This document shows positions 1 to 8,316 of a stretch of 35,694 bases of DNA, piece by piece (position 1 is the first letter of the stretch; every line of letters starts with the position of its first letter). Position numbers and translations under genes: made by a program. Origin of the DNA: Pedobacter cryoconitis (lineage in GTDB: Bacteria > Bacteroidota > Bacteroidia > Sphingobacteriales > Sphingobacteriaceae); assembly GCF_003259615.1 (NCBI RefSeq), contig NZ_QLLR01000043.1, positions 1-35,694 on the forward strand, in the 5' to 3' direction. The notes beneath the pieces are model-generated. The model had not been told where the DNA came from, made no database searches, and was given only the letters and a program-made list of their open reading frames with translations.

Positions 1-80
1 TCCTTTAGTTCATTCTAAAGGGACGATTTAATCCTTGCTAACTGGTACACTTTTCAACTGGATATTGGTACACTTTTCAA
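1..80. mobile_element. Probable terminus of an IS element (IS21-like), body outside window
   Basis: The 15-base string TGGTACACTTTTCAA occurs twice in direct orientation, at 43-57 and 66-80, 23 bases apart. Multiple short direct repeats next to the tips are typical of IS21-family ends, and similar GTACACTTTT-type repeats are familiar from Bacteroidota members of that family. A small hairpin at 2-21 (CCTTTAG / CTAAAGG) could be the terminator of the transposase operon to the left. No transposase sequence is in the window, so family assignment is inference; the element edge would be close to position 79-82. Confidence 0.45.
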
Positions 81-568
81 TCGGTATATACACTACGTTT
101 GGCACCAATTGAAAATAGTCCCAAATTAAGATTGAAGCCACCGCTTATTTTTTTAGTATAGTTACTTTTATTTTCATATCTGTCAAAAGAAGTGTAAGAG
201 AAACTATTGGCTTTACCAGTTCCTATGTCTACTGGTAGGTAGTATCCTGGATTTTCATTTAAAAATCTCTCAATATCTATTACTTTAAATCTTACACTTT
301 CAGCATTCCCATCCAAATTAGTATTCAATAAATAAGACCGACCTAAATAATATCTTAAATCTAAAATCTCATCAGGTATTGAATTAACTGAAGTTTTGCC
401 GTTTTTTTCATTTTTCTTATTTGTTAAAATGAGAGGGGAGTTTGGATCTCTGTCCTGGAGCAAAATATCTTTTGAGTCTCCGTTTGTTTCGATGGACTGA
501 TGATCCTGATTTTTTTTGCATGAAGTGATCATTAATAAAATAAGGATCATGTAGATGTTGTTTTTCAT
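77..568 (-). CDS. Small lipoprotein, probably C-terminally truncated by an IS
   Basis: A 163-residue protein starts with a lipoprotein signal (MKNNIYMILILLMITSCKK), so the mature chain would begin at Cys17 and be lipid-anchored, probably in the outer membrane. The rest is polar and matches no family I recognise. The C-terminus ends in an aromatic/glycine-rich stretch (GGFNLNLGLFSIGAKRS) that looks like the beginning of a domain rather than its end. The stop codon (TGA on the minus strand, 77-79) lies inside the second copy of the IS-type repeat, so the reading frame is probably closed by inserted DNA. Transcription would come from the AT-rich region 569-770. Function unknown; expression as a functional protein is uncertain. 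Confidence 0.6.
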   Translation of the reverse strand: MKNNIYMILILLMITSCKKNQDHQSIETNGDSKDILLQDRDPNSPLILTNKKNEKNGKTSVNSIPDEILDLRYYLGRSYLLNTNLDGNAESVRFKVIDIERFLNENPGYYLPVDIGTGKANSFSYTSFDRYENKSNYTKKISGGFNLNLGLFSIGAKRSVYTD

Positions 569-772
569 TTTTTTTAATTATAAGGATATATGTGTTGATT
601 ATTAAGATGCAATATTAACAAAAAATAATTCAATAAGAAGTTTATTATTCATTAATAGATAATAAAATTCTTTAAATTCTTTAAAATGTCATTATTTTGA
701 AAATTAATTTTATAATAAATATGTGTTATTCAAAATTATACAGTTTCTTTAATTCTATGTCGCTTATTTTAA

Positions 773-781
773 TAACTTTGC
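773..781 (+). promoter_or_regulatory. Bacteroidota -7 promoter element upstream of the B12 riboswitch
   Basis: TAACTTTGC at 773-781 matches the Bacteroidota sigma-A -7 consensus TAnnTTTG(C). It lies just upstream of the cobalamin riboswitch, so a transcript starting a few bases downstream would carry the whole aptamer. No clear TTTG is seen at the -33 position; TTTC occurs in that general area. The flanking stretch 569-772 is AT-rich and shows no gene. Confidence 0.6.
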
Positions 782-784
782 GTC

Positions 785-950
785 GCTTTTGGTTCCTGAT
801 CTCACCGATCAAGATTAAAAGGGAATATGGTGTAAATCCATAACTGTCCCGCAGCTGTAAGCTCCTTAACGTAATTCGTATCCAGCCACTCATGTTTGAC
901 ATGGGGAAGGCATGAATCTCCGGGAGTAAGTCAGAAGACCTGCCTCTAGC
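785..950 (+). ncRNA. Cobalamin riboswitch
   Basis: The conserved blocks of the cobalamin aptamer appear in order: GGTTCCTGATCTC at 791, AAAAGGGAAT near 817-826, TGTCCCGCAGCTGTAA at 845-860, AGCCACT at 884-890, GGGGAAGG at 903-910, and AGTCAGAAGACCTGCC at 929-944. The RNA precedes a TonB-dependent receptor gene, the standard target in Gram-negative bacteria. It is expected to bind adenosylcobalamin or a related form and to shut off the uptake operon when B12 is plentiful. The likely expression platform follows directly (943-988). Confidence 0.95.
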
Positions 951-988
951 TTTATAATTTCATAGCTTTCGGGGATTGAAGCTAGGGG
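943..988 (+). promoter_or_regulatory. Hairpin forming the likely riboswitch expression platform
   Basis: CCTCTAGCTT (943-952) can pair with AAGCTAGGGG (979-988), giving a 10-bp stem with one G-U pair. The 5' arm shares its first bases with the last conserved aptamer block (ACCTGCC), so ligand binding and this hairpin could exclude one another. A short T-run (996-1000) follows a few bases downstream, but the spacing is poor for an intrinsic terminator, so the mechanism (termination or translation control) is open. Confidence 0.5.
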
Positions 989-1056
989 TGAGTGCTTTTT
1001 ATTGACGTAATCATTTCCTTAATCTGCTGTTTGCTGTGGGTAACCCTCACAACAAA

Positions 1057-3096
1057 ATGACTAAAAGAAAATTTGCCTTTGATGGCATCTGTAATTCTTT
1101 TTTCGGCTTTTCTGCTATAGTATGGCTAGGTGTTTTTGTGCCTTATAATTCTTCTGCGCAAACCGACTCTGTTAAAAAAGCGAACGAGCTGAAAGAAGTT
1201 TCTATTCGTGCTATAAAGCTCAGCAAACGCCAGCTTTCTGCTTCCCCATTACAAATTCTATCTGGTAAAGATCTCGAAAGATTAAACAGTTTATCGGTTG
1301 CTGATGCCATCCGTTTTTTCTCTGGTGTACAATTAAAAGATTACGGAGGGATAGGAGGCTTAAAGACGATCAACGTCAGAAGTATGGGCACTAACCACAC
1401 TGCGGTATTTTATGACGGTGTACAATTAGGAAATGCACAAAACGGACAAGTTGATCTGGGGAAATTCTCCTTAGACAATATTGAAGAAATAGAACTTTAT
1501 AATGGGCAGAAGAGTACCATTTTCCAATCTGCAAGAGGTTTCGCCTCCGGAAGTTCTTTATACCTGAACGCTAAACAACCTGAATTTGAAAATGGACAAA
1601 CCGATCATGTTAAAGCTTCTGTTAAAGGAGGCTCATTTGGGCTGATTAATCCAAGCGTGTTGTGGCAACATAAAGTCAGCGATGCCATTTCGGCTTCTTT
1701 GAGTACAGAATATAAAAATGCCAATGGGCGCTATAAGTTCCGGTATACTAATGGAGTTTATGACAGCACATTTGTAAGAAAGAATGCCGACATCGAAACG
1801 ATGCGTTTAGAGGCAGGATTGAATGGCAAATTGCAAGACAGTAGTGTTTGGGCAGCCAAAGTATATTACTATAAAGATCATCAGGGATTGCCTGGTGCAA
1901 TTGTCAGCAATAGATATGACTTCACTCAGCGCTTATGGAATGAGAACTTTTTTGTTCAGTCCAGCTATAAAAAAGAGGCGGGTAGATATAACTTGATGGC
2001 CTCGGCAAAATACGCAAGTGATTACGTAAGGTACCTGGATCCTGATTTTGTAAAAGACGATGGTTTTCTGGATAACAGATTCAAACAGCGGGAACTTTAT
2101 TTATCGCTGACCAACCGCTATAAAATCAATTCATTCTGGGATGTAGTTTTATCTAGTGATTATCAGTATAACACGCTGGATGCAAATCTTGATTACTTTG
2201 CTTATCCTGCCAGAAATACCTTTTTGACGGCACTAGCTACTCAAATCCATTTTGAAAGAATAGATGTGCAGGCAAATTTGTTGAGCACTTACGTCAATGA
2301 TAAAGTAAAGCAGTTTTTTTCTGCGGGAAATAAAAACGAGCTCACCCCTACAGTGATGGTCTCATGGCAGCCATTCGACAATCTGAAGGAATTCCGGGTG
2401 CGCAGTTTTTACAAAAGCATTTTCCGTATGCCTACTTTTAACGATTTGTATTATACCTCTATTGGCAATACATTGCTCAAACCAGAGTATACCAAACAAT
2501 ATGATCTGGGATTGACCTATATCAGGGCATTTAAAGGGCATAAATTACAGCAAATATCAATTCAGACTGACGCTTATTACAATAAAGTTAGAAACAAAAT
2601 TGTTGCTGTGCCAAGTGCAAACTTGTTCCGTTGGAGCATGCAAAACCTGGGCAGAGTAGAAATTAAAGGATTAGATGTGAATGTACAGACAGTCTGGAAC
2701 ATCGTTACAGATCTTTCCTTGACTACCGGTTTAACTTACACCTATCAACAGGCACTGAACGTAACCGATAAAAATCTGAATTATAGAAACCAGATTGTAT
2801 ATACACCTGTAAACAGCGGTTCCTTTATTTTGGGCGCTGATTGGAAAAATCTGGCTATGAATTATAGTTATATCTATGTTGGTCAGCGGTTTAATCAAGG
2901 TGCTAATAATGTATATAATTATGTGCCAGCCTGGTATACTCATGATATTGCCTTTCATTATACCAAAGTATTAAAGCATGATCGTTTTCGTATTTCTGCG
3001 GAAGTGAACAATTTTCTGAATCAATATTATGATGTAATTGCCAATTTTCCAATGCCTGGCCGTTCATACCGTTTCACCATAGCCTATTCTTATTAA
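1057..3096 (+). CDS. btuB: TonB-dependent outer membrane cobalamin receptor (BtuB-like)
   Basis: An outer membrane beta-barrel receptor of about 679 residues that would bind corrinoids at the surface and pass them inward using TonB energy. A signal peptide ends near NSSAQ. The plug domain follows (ILSGKDLERLNSLSVADAIR through GVQLGNAQNGQVDL and IEEIELYNGQ), then the barrel, ending in an aromatic-rich strand (YRFTIAYSY). It lacks the N-terminal carboxypeptidase-like domain of SusC proteins, as expected for a BtuB/FecA-size receptor. The ATG at 1057 is preferred over the in-frame GTG at 1036 because it gives a normal signal peptide start (MTKRKFAF). The cobalamin riboswitch immediately upstream and the propeller lipoproteins downstream support B12 as substrate. 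Confidence 0.9.
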   Translation: MTKRKFAFDGICNSFFGFSAIVWLGVFVPYNSSAQTDSVKKANELKEVSIRAIKLSKRQLSASPLQILSGKDLERLNSLSVADAIRFFSGVQLKDYGGIGGLKTINVRSMGTNHTAVFYDGVQLGNAQNGQVDLGKFSLDNIEEIELYNGQKSTIFQSARGFASGSSLYLNAKQPEFENGQTDHVKASVKGGSFGLINPSVLWQHKVSDAISASLSTEYKNANGRYKFRYTNGVYDSTFVRKNADIETMRLEAGLNGKLQDSSVWAAKVYYYKDHQGLPGAIVSNRYDFTQRLWNENFFVQSSYKKEAGRYNLMASAKYASDYVRYLDPDFVKDDGFLDNRFKQRELYLSLTNRYKINSFWDVVLSSDYQYNTLDANLDYFAYPARNTFLTALATQIHFERIDVQANLLSTYVNDKVKQFFSAGNKNELTPTVMVSWQPFDNLKEFRVRSFYKSIFRMPTFNDLYYTSIGNTLLKPEYTKQYDLGLTYIRAFKGHKLQQISIQTDAYYNKVRNKIVAVPSANLFRWSMQNLGRVEIKGLDVNVQTVWNIVTDLSLTTGLTYTYQQALNVTDKNLNYRNQIVYTPVNSGSFILGADWKNLAMNYSYIYVGQRFNQGANNVYNYVPAWYTHDIAFHYTKVLKHDRFRISAEVNNFLNQYYDVIANFPMPGRSYRFTIAYSY

Positions 3097-3119
3097 AATA
3101 TAACCTTAAATAATCAAAC

Positions 3120-4256
3120 ATGAAAAAACAGCTCCTTTATCGTTTATCACTGGCCGTTATGGTGTCAGCATCCCTGTTTTCGTGCAGGAAGGATCCTCAG
3201 CCAGCTCCTGAACAAGTAGAAATACTGGAACCAACACCATCTGGTCCTGTAAAAGGTCTTTATCTGCTCAATGAAGGCAATATGAATATGAATAAAGCCT
3301 CATTGGATTATCTGGATTTAGCAACTGGTGTATATCGCCGTAATATCTATAATCAAGCCAATCCTGAAATTGTTAAGGGGTTGGGTGATGTAGGTAATGA
3401 TATAGGCGTATATGGCTCTAAAGTATATGTAGTTGTGAATCTTTCTAATAAAATAGAAGTTTTAAATGCCAAAACGGGTAAGAAACTCGGTCAGATTCCT
3501 TTGGCTAATAGCAGATATATCACTTTTTATAAGGGCAAGGCTTATGCGAGTGCTTACTTGGGTACTTTAGGTGATCCTACAGCCGGTAATGGTGTTGTTA
3601 TTGAGATTGATACAGCAACACTTACCGAAAAAAGACGTGTTCAAGTCGGCCGTCAGCCAGAAGAACTGGCTGTAGTGAGAGGTAAATTATTTGTTGCTAA
3701 TTCTGGTGGTTACAGTTCCAAAAATTATGAGAGAACTGTCTCTGTGATTGATCTGAATAGCTTTCAGGTAACCAATAAGATTGATGTGGCTATTAATCTT
3801 CATCGCCTCAAGGCTGATCAGTATGGTGATTTGTATGTGAGTTCAAGAGGGGATTACTTTGATATACCTTCGAAACTTTTCGTGATTGATACCCAGACTG
3901 AAAAGGTGAAAAAATCATTTGATATAGGGGTTAGTGAAATCGTAATAGATGGTGATCTTGCTTATTACTATAGTACTGAATATAGTAAAATAACGGGTGA
4001 TAATACAATTACCTATGGAATGATTAATGTGAAAACGGAGATTCCATTGACCAAGAGTTTCATCACCGATGGTACAAATGAAAAAATAACAGTTCCTTAT
4101 GGAATTGCGGTTAATCCGATTACTAAAGATGTATTTGTAACTGACGCGAAGGATTATGTTTCTCCTGGTACTTTATATTGCTTTAATCCTGCGGGCATCA
4201 AGAAATTTCAGGTAACCACAGGTGATATTCCTGCACATTTTGCTTTTGTTTATTAA
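3120..4256 (+). CDS. Beta-propeller surface lipoprotein, BtuG/YncE-like (DUF5074-type)
   Basis: A 378-residue lipoprotein: signal peptide with lipobox ending at SLFSC22, then a propeller made of repeated blades (GLYLLNEGNMNMNKASLDYL, VYVVVNLSNKIEVLNAKTG, LFVANSGGYS..TVSVIDLNS, VFVTDAKDY). The fold resembles YncE/DUF5074 proteins. In Bacteroides, BtuG is a seven-bladed propeller lipoprotein that caps BtuB and binds B12 very tightly. The position directly behind the riboswitch-controlled btuB gene makes this the most likely role here. Spacing to btuB is 23 bases and to the next gene 18, consistent with one operon. Sequence identity to characterised BtuG cannot be judged by eye. Confidence 0.75.
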   Translation: MKKQLLYRLSLAVMVSASLFSCRKDPQPAPEQVEILEPTPSGPVKGLYLLNEGNMNMNKASLDYLDLATGVYRRNIYNQANPEIVKGLGDVGNDIGVYGSKVYVVVNLSNKIEVLNAKTGKKLGQIPLANSRYITFYKGKAYASAYLGTLGDPTAGNGVVIEIDTATLTEKRRVQVGRQPEELAVVRGKLFVANSGGYSSKNYERTVSVIDLNSFQVTNKIDVAINLHRLKADQYGDLYVSSRGDYFDIPSKLFVIDTQTEKVKKSFDIGVSEIVIDGDLAYYYSTEYSKITGDNTITYGMINVKTEIPLTKSFITDGTNEKITVPYGIAVNPITKDVFVTDAKDYVSPGTLYCFNPAGIKKFQVTTGDIPAHFAFVY

Positions 4257-4274
4257 CCAATCAACCAGATAACT

Positions 4275-5174
4275 ATGAACACAAATTTAAAACCCCTTTT
4301 AATTGCACTCATCGGTGCAGTTGTATTTACGGGATGTAAAAAGGATGGGAGTGAAACAAATGGATTAACCCCGGGAAAAGAAACTACTGCTGTAAATAGC
4401 AAATTCATTTCCAAAGTATTTGAATATTTACCTGCACCAGGACAGTTTATCAATGAAAGCCTGGGTAGTCTGGCTGGTGCACAACGTATTATCGGTGATG
4501 TAAGCCAGACGGGTATGATTTCTTTAGGTGGCTATGGGGGCTATATCGTTTTCGGATTTGACCACCCTATTGTCAACAAGCAAGGTTATGACCTGGCTAT
4601 TTATGGTAATCCTTTAGGCCCTGTATTGCAATGGTCGGAGCCTGGAATTGTCATGGTAAGTCAGGATGTAAATGGTAATGGTTTACCAGACGATGCCTGG
4701 TATGAACTTGCGGGCAGTGAATATAATGCTGCAGGAACGATCAAAAACTACCAGATTACTTATACCAATCCGAATGCGACAGCGAATGTAAACTGGACAG
4801 ATAACCAGGGTGGGTCTGGGCAGGTAGAGGTTAACCAGTTCCACAGGCATAATTATTACCCATTATTTGCGCCAAATCAGACCAGCACAACCTTCACCGG
4901 AACAAAGTTAGTTTCTACCTGGGGTATGCAGGGTGATATTTATGTAAACCGCGCTTTCAGTTATGGTTATACAGACAGCTGGTCAACTGGTGATAATTTT
5001 GAAACTAATCAATACAACTCATTCGATATTTCATGGGCTGTAAATAGTGCTGGTCAGCCAGTTACTTTAGCGAAAATTGACTTCGTAAAGGTGTACACGG
5101 GACAGAATGAAAAAGGCAATACGATGTTAGGCGAGATCTCTACCGAGGTCAGAGGTGCCGCAGATTTAAATTAA
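4275..5174 (+). CDS. Surface lipoprotein of the B12 operon, unknown fold
   Basis: A 299-residue lipoprotein (lipobox AVVFTGCKKDG, Cys20). The body contains a segment around residues 90-155 with GGYGGYIVFGFDHPI, DLAIYGNPL, EPGIVMVSQDVNGNGLPDDA and WYELAGSEY. DVNGNGLPDD resembles a calcium-binding loop. Related lipoproteins are known next to B12 receptor genes in Bacteroidota and are usually named only cell surface protein. By context it should serve corrinoid capture at the cell surface, possibly in the manner of the extra surface binder BtuH, but I see no motif that proves binding. It lies between two propeller lipoproteins with gaps of 18 and 15 bases. Confidence 0.7.
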   Translation: MNTNLKPLLIALIGAVVFTGCKKDGSETNGLTPGKETTAVNSKFISKVFEYLPAPGQFINESLGSLAGAQRIIGDVSQTGMISLGGYGGYIVFGFDHPIVNKQGYDLAIYGNPLGPVLQWSEPGIVMVSQDVNGNGLPDDAWYELAGSEYNAAGTIKNYQITYTNPNATANVNWTDNQGGSGQVEVNQFHRHNYYPLFAPNQTSTTFTGTKLVSTWGMQGDIYVNRAFSYGYTDSWSTGDNFETNQYNSFDISWAVNSAGQPVTLAKIDFVKVYTGQNEKGNTMLGEISTEVRGAADLN

Positions 5175-5189
5175 CAATTAATAAAACCA

Positions 5190-6521
5190 ATGAATTTTAA
5201 AAAATCAATACCCTATTTGTTTGCCGGATTATCCATGCTGGCTATTGCTTCTTGTAAAAAAGATAATGAAAAAGAGCTTTTGCTTCAGCCTCAGACTACG
5301 GAACCGTTAAAGAATAATGGAAAGGATTCTATTACAGTAAGTGATACCCTGTTGCTGCATCCGAAGCTTGCCAATACTAAAAATGCAATTTACAGCTGGA
5401 CGGTGAATGGTGCACGTACCGGATCTGATTCTGTATTTACTTTTAAAGCGGTAAATAAAGGAGACTTTAAAATCAGTTTTAAAGCGGCCACTCCTGGTGG
5501 TGAAGTTAATGTTGATTACCAGATCCATGTTTGGGATAAATATGAGAATGGTTTTTACATCGTGAATGAAGGCTGGTTCGGACATGGAACAGGAACGGTA
5601 AGTTTTTACCGTTACAATACCAATAAAATGGAAGACAGCATCTTTGTGAAAGAAAATCCGAACAAAGATCTGAACCCCGTATCTTCTACACTACAGTCTG
5701 GTGTTGTTTTTAAAAACAAATTCTACCTGGTTTCAAAAGTAGGGGGCCCGATGGTAGTGACTGATGAATACAGTATGAAAGAATTGGCCCGTATACCAAG
5801 TCAGGGTGGAAATGACTGGCGTTCATTTGTGGGTATTACTGAAACTAAAGGCTTGCTGAGTTCTGGTAAAGGGGTGTTCCCTGTTGATTTAAATACTTTA
5901 GCTATCGGCCGTACTATTGACGGTGTAGGTGGACAGGTAGGCGATATGATCAAACAAGGTGATTATATCTATGTACTTTCTTCAACTGATGGTGTAGTGA
6001 TCCTGAGAGCTGCTGATAACACGGTCGTGAAAAAGATTGCTGGCGTTTCTGTTGGTTTTACCCGTACTATTGATGGTAGTATCTGGGCGGCAGGCGGTAC
6101 CAGGCTGTTTAAGATTAATTCACTGGATGTTGAAATAACTACAGTTCCTTTTACAGTTTTTGGTTCATGGGGTGCATGGCATCCTGGATCTATTACAGCT
6201 TCCACCAAAGAGAATGCAGTTTTTATTGCTAAGAACGCATCTTTTAGTGGTGGTACAACGATCTATAAATATATCCCTGGAAGTGATGCTTCCCTGCAGG
6301 CTCCGTTTTTAACGTTACCTACAGGTAAGATACTTTATGGTGCTGGTTTAAGCTATAATGCAAAGTTGGATCAGTTATTGGTAAGTACTGTACAGTCAGG
6401 CTTCGGAGAAAATTTCAAAGTGAATAACTTATATTTCTATGATCCGATAACGGCTGCAGTTAAAAAGACAGTTTCTTATAGCGGTTATTATTTCCCTTCG
6501 GTAATTGTAGCCCATCAATAA
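5190..6521 (+). CDS. Second propeller surface lipoprotein with N-terminal PKD/Ig-like domain
   Basis: A 443-residue lipoprotein (lipobox AIASC22KKD). Residues of about 40-115 form a PKD/Ig-like domain (ISWT-like core AIYSWTVNGARTGSDSVFTF, ending VDYQIHVWD). The remainder is a DUF5074/YncE-like propeller (GFYIVNEGWFGHGTGTVSFY, GYYFPSVIVAHQ at the end). It is thus a two-domain relative of the propeller gene at 3120. Two BtuG-like proteins in one operon may offer different corrinoid preferences or stack as a longer capture arm; this is inference. It is the last gene of the riboswitch operon, followed by a strong terminator. Confidence 0.75.
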   Translation: MNFKKSIPYLFAGLSMLAIASCKKDNEKELLLQPQTTEPLKNNGKDSITVSDTLLLHPKLANTKNAIYSWTVNGARTGSDSVFTFKAVNKGDFKISFKAATPGGEVNVDYQIHVWDKYENGFYIVNEGWFGHGTGTVSFYRYNTNKMEDSIFVKENPNKDLNPVSSTLQSGVVFKNKFYLVSKVGGPMVVTDEYSMKELARIPSQGGNDWRSFVGITETKGLLSSGKGVFPVDLNTLAIGRTIDGVGGQVGDMIKQGDYIYVLSSTDGVVILRAADNTVVKKIAGVSVGFTRTIDGSIWAAGGTRLFKINSLDVEITTVPFTVFGSWGAWHPGSITASTKENAVFIAKNASFSGGTTIYKYIPGSDASLQAPFLTLPTGKILYGAGLSYNAKLDQLLVSTVQSGFGENFKVNNLYFYDPITAAVKKTVSYSGYYFPSVIVAHQ

Positions 6522-6548
6522 GCATAAAATCTTGTGTGTGTGTTGTTA

Positions 6549-6581
6549 CCCCCTTTTACTGTGAGAGTAAAGGGGGTTTTT
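6549..6581 (+). terminator. Rho-independent terminator of the B12 operon
   Basis: CCCCCTTTTACT (6549-6560) pairs with AGTAAAGGGGG (6566-6576), with one bulged T, followed by TTTTT (6577-6581). The T-run is present only for rightward transcription, so it terminates the plus-strand operon. The stop codon of the convergent minus-strand gene lies at its edge. Confidence 0.85.
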
Positions 6582-8316
6582 AAAATAAAGTAATTCCGAT
6601 ATTCCAACCTAACCAGCCACTGGTTTTATTATTGAATGAGTGGGCATAACTGGGTGATACTTGCTGTTTGAAGCCTTTTATGCCTGATCCTTGTGGATAG
6701 TCTGTAGTATAAATGGAGTAAGATGGCCCACCGAAAATTGACAGTCCATTCGCAATCTTAAACTGTAAGTTCAGTTGTAGTTTTTTGAGATTGGAAGACT
6801 CAGACCATTTCCCCGTAGAAATAAATTGAGACAGATATTCAGCGTTTATGGCTAACTTCTCATTCAGCTGTATTTCATGCCCCGCTCCAAAACCCAAAGC
6901 AGAAATTCTTTCAGTAGCTGAGATATTCCGCCCGGCCATCAGGATAGTGTAGAATTTTTTAGTACCTGTTTTAAGGCTAAAATTAGTATTAATGAGCTCA
7001 TTACTGGACAAACTGATTTTATGATAGCCATTTTTTTTAACGATGTTGATCAAACCAATGCTATATCCTGAAGAACTATCCGTGACATTGACTAAACCAA
7101 TTTGCACGCCCTTAAGTGTTTTTGTGGAATTAAATAGTCCGGCAATCTGTACACCTTTCAAAGTTCCGCTGTTCCTGTTCACAGCACCGGCCAATTGTAA
7201 TCCCTGAAAATCTTTACGGGTATTGTTATATAAACCGGCAGCCTGAAATCCATGCACGTATCCTTTGACAAAATTCATCACTCCAGCCATTTGCAGGCCA
7301 GTAGCGTTGCCACGCACATAATTGACTAAACCTCCTGCTTGCAGGGCATCAACATTTCCGATAACTGAGTTCACAGCTCCGGCAATTTGTAAGCCTTTTA
7401 CAGAACCGCCAACAATATTAAACAGACCTGCCACCTGCATAACGCCTACATCTGTTTTATCCATATTGAATAGGCCTGCCATTTCAAATCCATCCAGTCC
7501 TGCAGAATATCCTCCTAAAATATTAAAGGATGCTTTATTGATCACTTGTGAACTCATCATCCCGTGTGAGCTTAAACCGGGAGTAAGAGAGGCTTGAAAT
7601 GGACTGTTCGCTAAAAAACCTGACAGGTTTAAGCTCTGGAACCTTTGTTTGGAAGATACAAAAAACCTTCCGATGCCCATGTTTTCTACCAGATTGCTTA
7701 CTTTGCTTTTGTGTGCCGAGGATGTGTCTTCATAACTTTCGGGTTTAATGGTGATGTTAGAGAGAAAGATGAGCGTGGTGTCCCGGTAGGCCTCTTTACT
7801 GGCCGTGAGAATCACTTCATTGTAATCACCTTTGAAACGAAGTTTAAAATAGCCATCGTTATTGGTTAAGGTAGATTGCAGCAGTCTTTTTTCATAAACA
7901 CTGGCTTGTTTAATTCTGGCCCCTGTTTTAGTGTCGGTCACATAACCGCTGATCAGGTATAAACGTTCGGCAGTGGTAATGTTGTCGGGTTCTATAGTGA
8001 GGTGCAGGTTTGCAGAGCGCAGAATAATATGCTGTCCATTTTCTTTGTAATCTATTTTTCCTCTGAACAACTGGTCAAGAATGTTTCTTACCTGGGTATT
8101 CTGAACGGAAAGATTAATCAGGCTGTCGGTATTGAATAAATTTCCCTGATAGGAAAAATAGAAATTGCCTGAAGTACTGATCTGAGTGAGTACTTCGGCA
8201 ATTTTTTGATGTTTGACCTTAATGGTAACACGCCTGGATAAATTTTCAGCGTCTTGTGCGTAGATTTTGCAGGCAATAAGGGATAAAAAACATAGTAAAA
8301 GTAATTTCCTGTTCAT
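6580..8316 (-). CDS. STN-domain outer membrane signalling protein fused to LA_2272-type surface repeats
   Basis: A 578-residue exported protein. The signal peptide ends at about IYAQ21, although LIAC17 could also act as a lipobox. Residues of about 28-100 form an STN domain (VTIKVKHQKIAEVLTQIS to ILRQ-type end, GQHIILR), the module that TonB receptors use to contact FecR anti-sigma factors. A carboxypeptidase-regulatory-like domain follows (LISGYVTDTKTGARIKQASV). From about 255 to 440 there are roughly 16-residue repeats of the type GLQxAGxVNxxxGxxx, as in LA_2272 surface-repeat proteins. A beta-rich C-terminus ends in GITLF and may be a barrel. It overlaps the FecR stop codon by one base (TAATG), so it is translationally coupled. 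It looks like the receptor of this sigma/anti-sigma pair, but it lacks a TonB plug and a full receptor barrel. Confidence 0.8.
   Translation of the reverse strand: MNRKLLLLCFLSLIACKIYAQDAENLSRRVTIKVKHQKIAEVLTQISTSGNFYFSYQGNLFNTDSLINLSVQNTQVRNILDQLFRGKIDYKENGQHIILRSANLHLTIEPDNITTAERLYLISGYVTDTKTGARIKQASVYEKRLLQSTLTNNDGYFKLRFKGDYNEVILTASKEAYRDTTLIFLSNITIKPESYEDTSSAHKSKVSNLVENMGIGRFFVSSKQRFQSLNLSGFLANSPFQASLTPGLSSHGMMSSQVINKASFNILGGYSAGLDGFEMAGLFNMDKTDVGVMQVAGLFNIVGGSVKGLQIAGAVNSVIGNVDALQAGGLVNYVRGNATGLQMAGVMNFVKGYVHGFQAAGLYNNTRKDFQGLQLAGAVNRNSGTLKGVQIAGLFNSTKTLKGVQIGLVNVTDSSSGYSIGLINIVKKNGYHKISLSSNELINTNFSLKTGTKKFYTILMAGRNISATERISALGFGAGHEIQLNEKLAINAEYLSQFISTGKWSESSNLKKLQLNLQFKIANGLSIFGGPSYSIYTTDYPQGSGIKGFKQQVSPSYAHSFNNKTSGWLGWNIGITLF

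Noticed and set aside
1036..1056. GTG start 21 bases upstream of the BtuB-like gene
   Set aside because: The ATG at 1057 gives a normal signal peptide; the extra residues MGNPHNK do not fit.
7322..7597. Open frames opposite the surface-repeat genes
   Set aside because: They are antisense shadows of the repetitive coding sequence, without start context or recognisable protein features.
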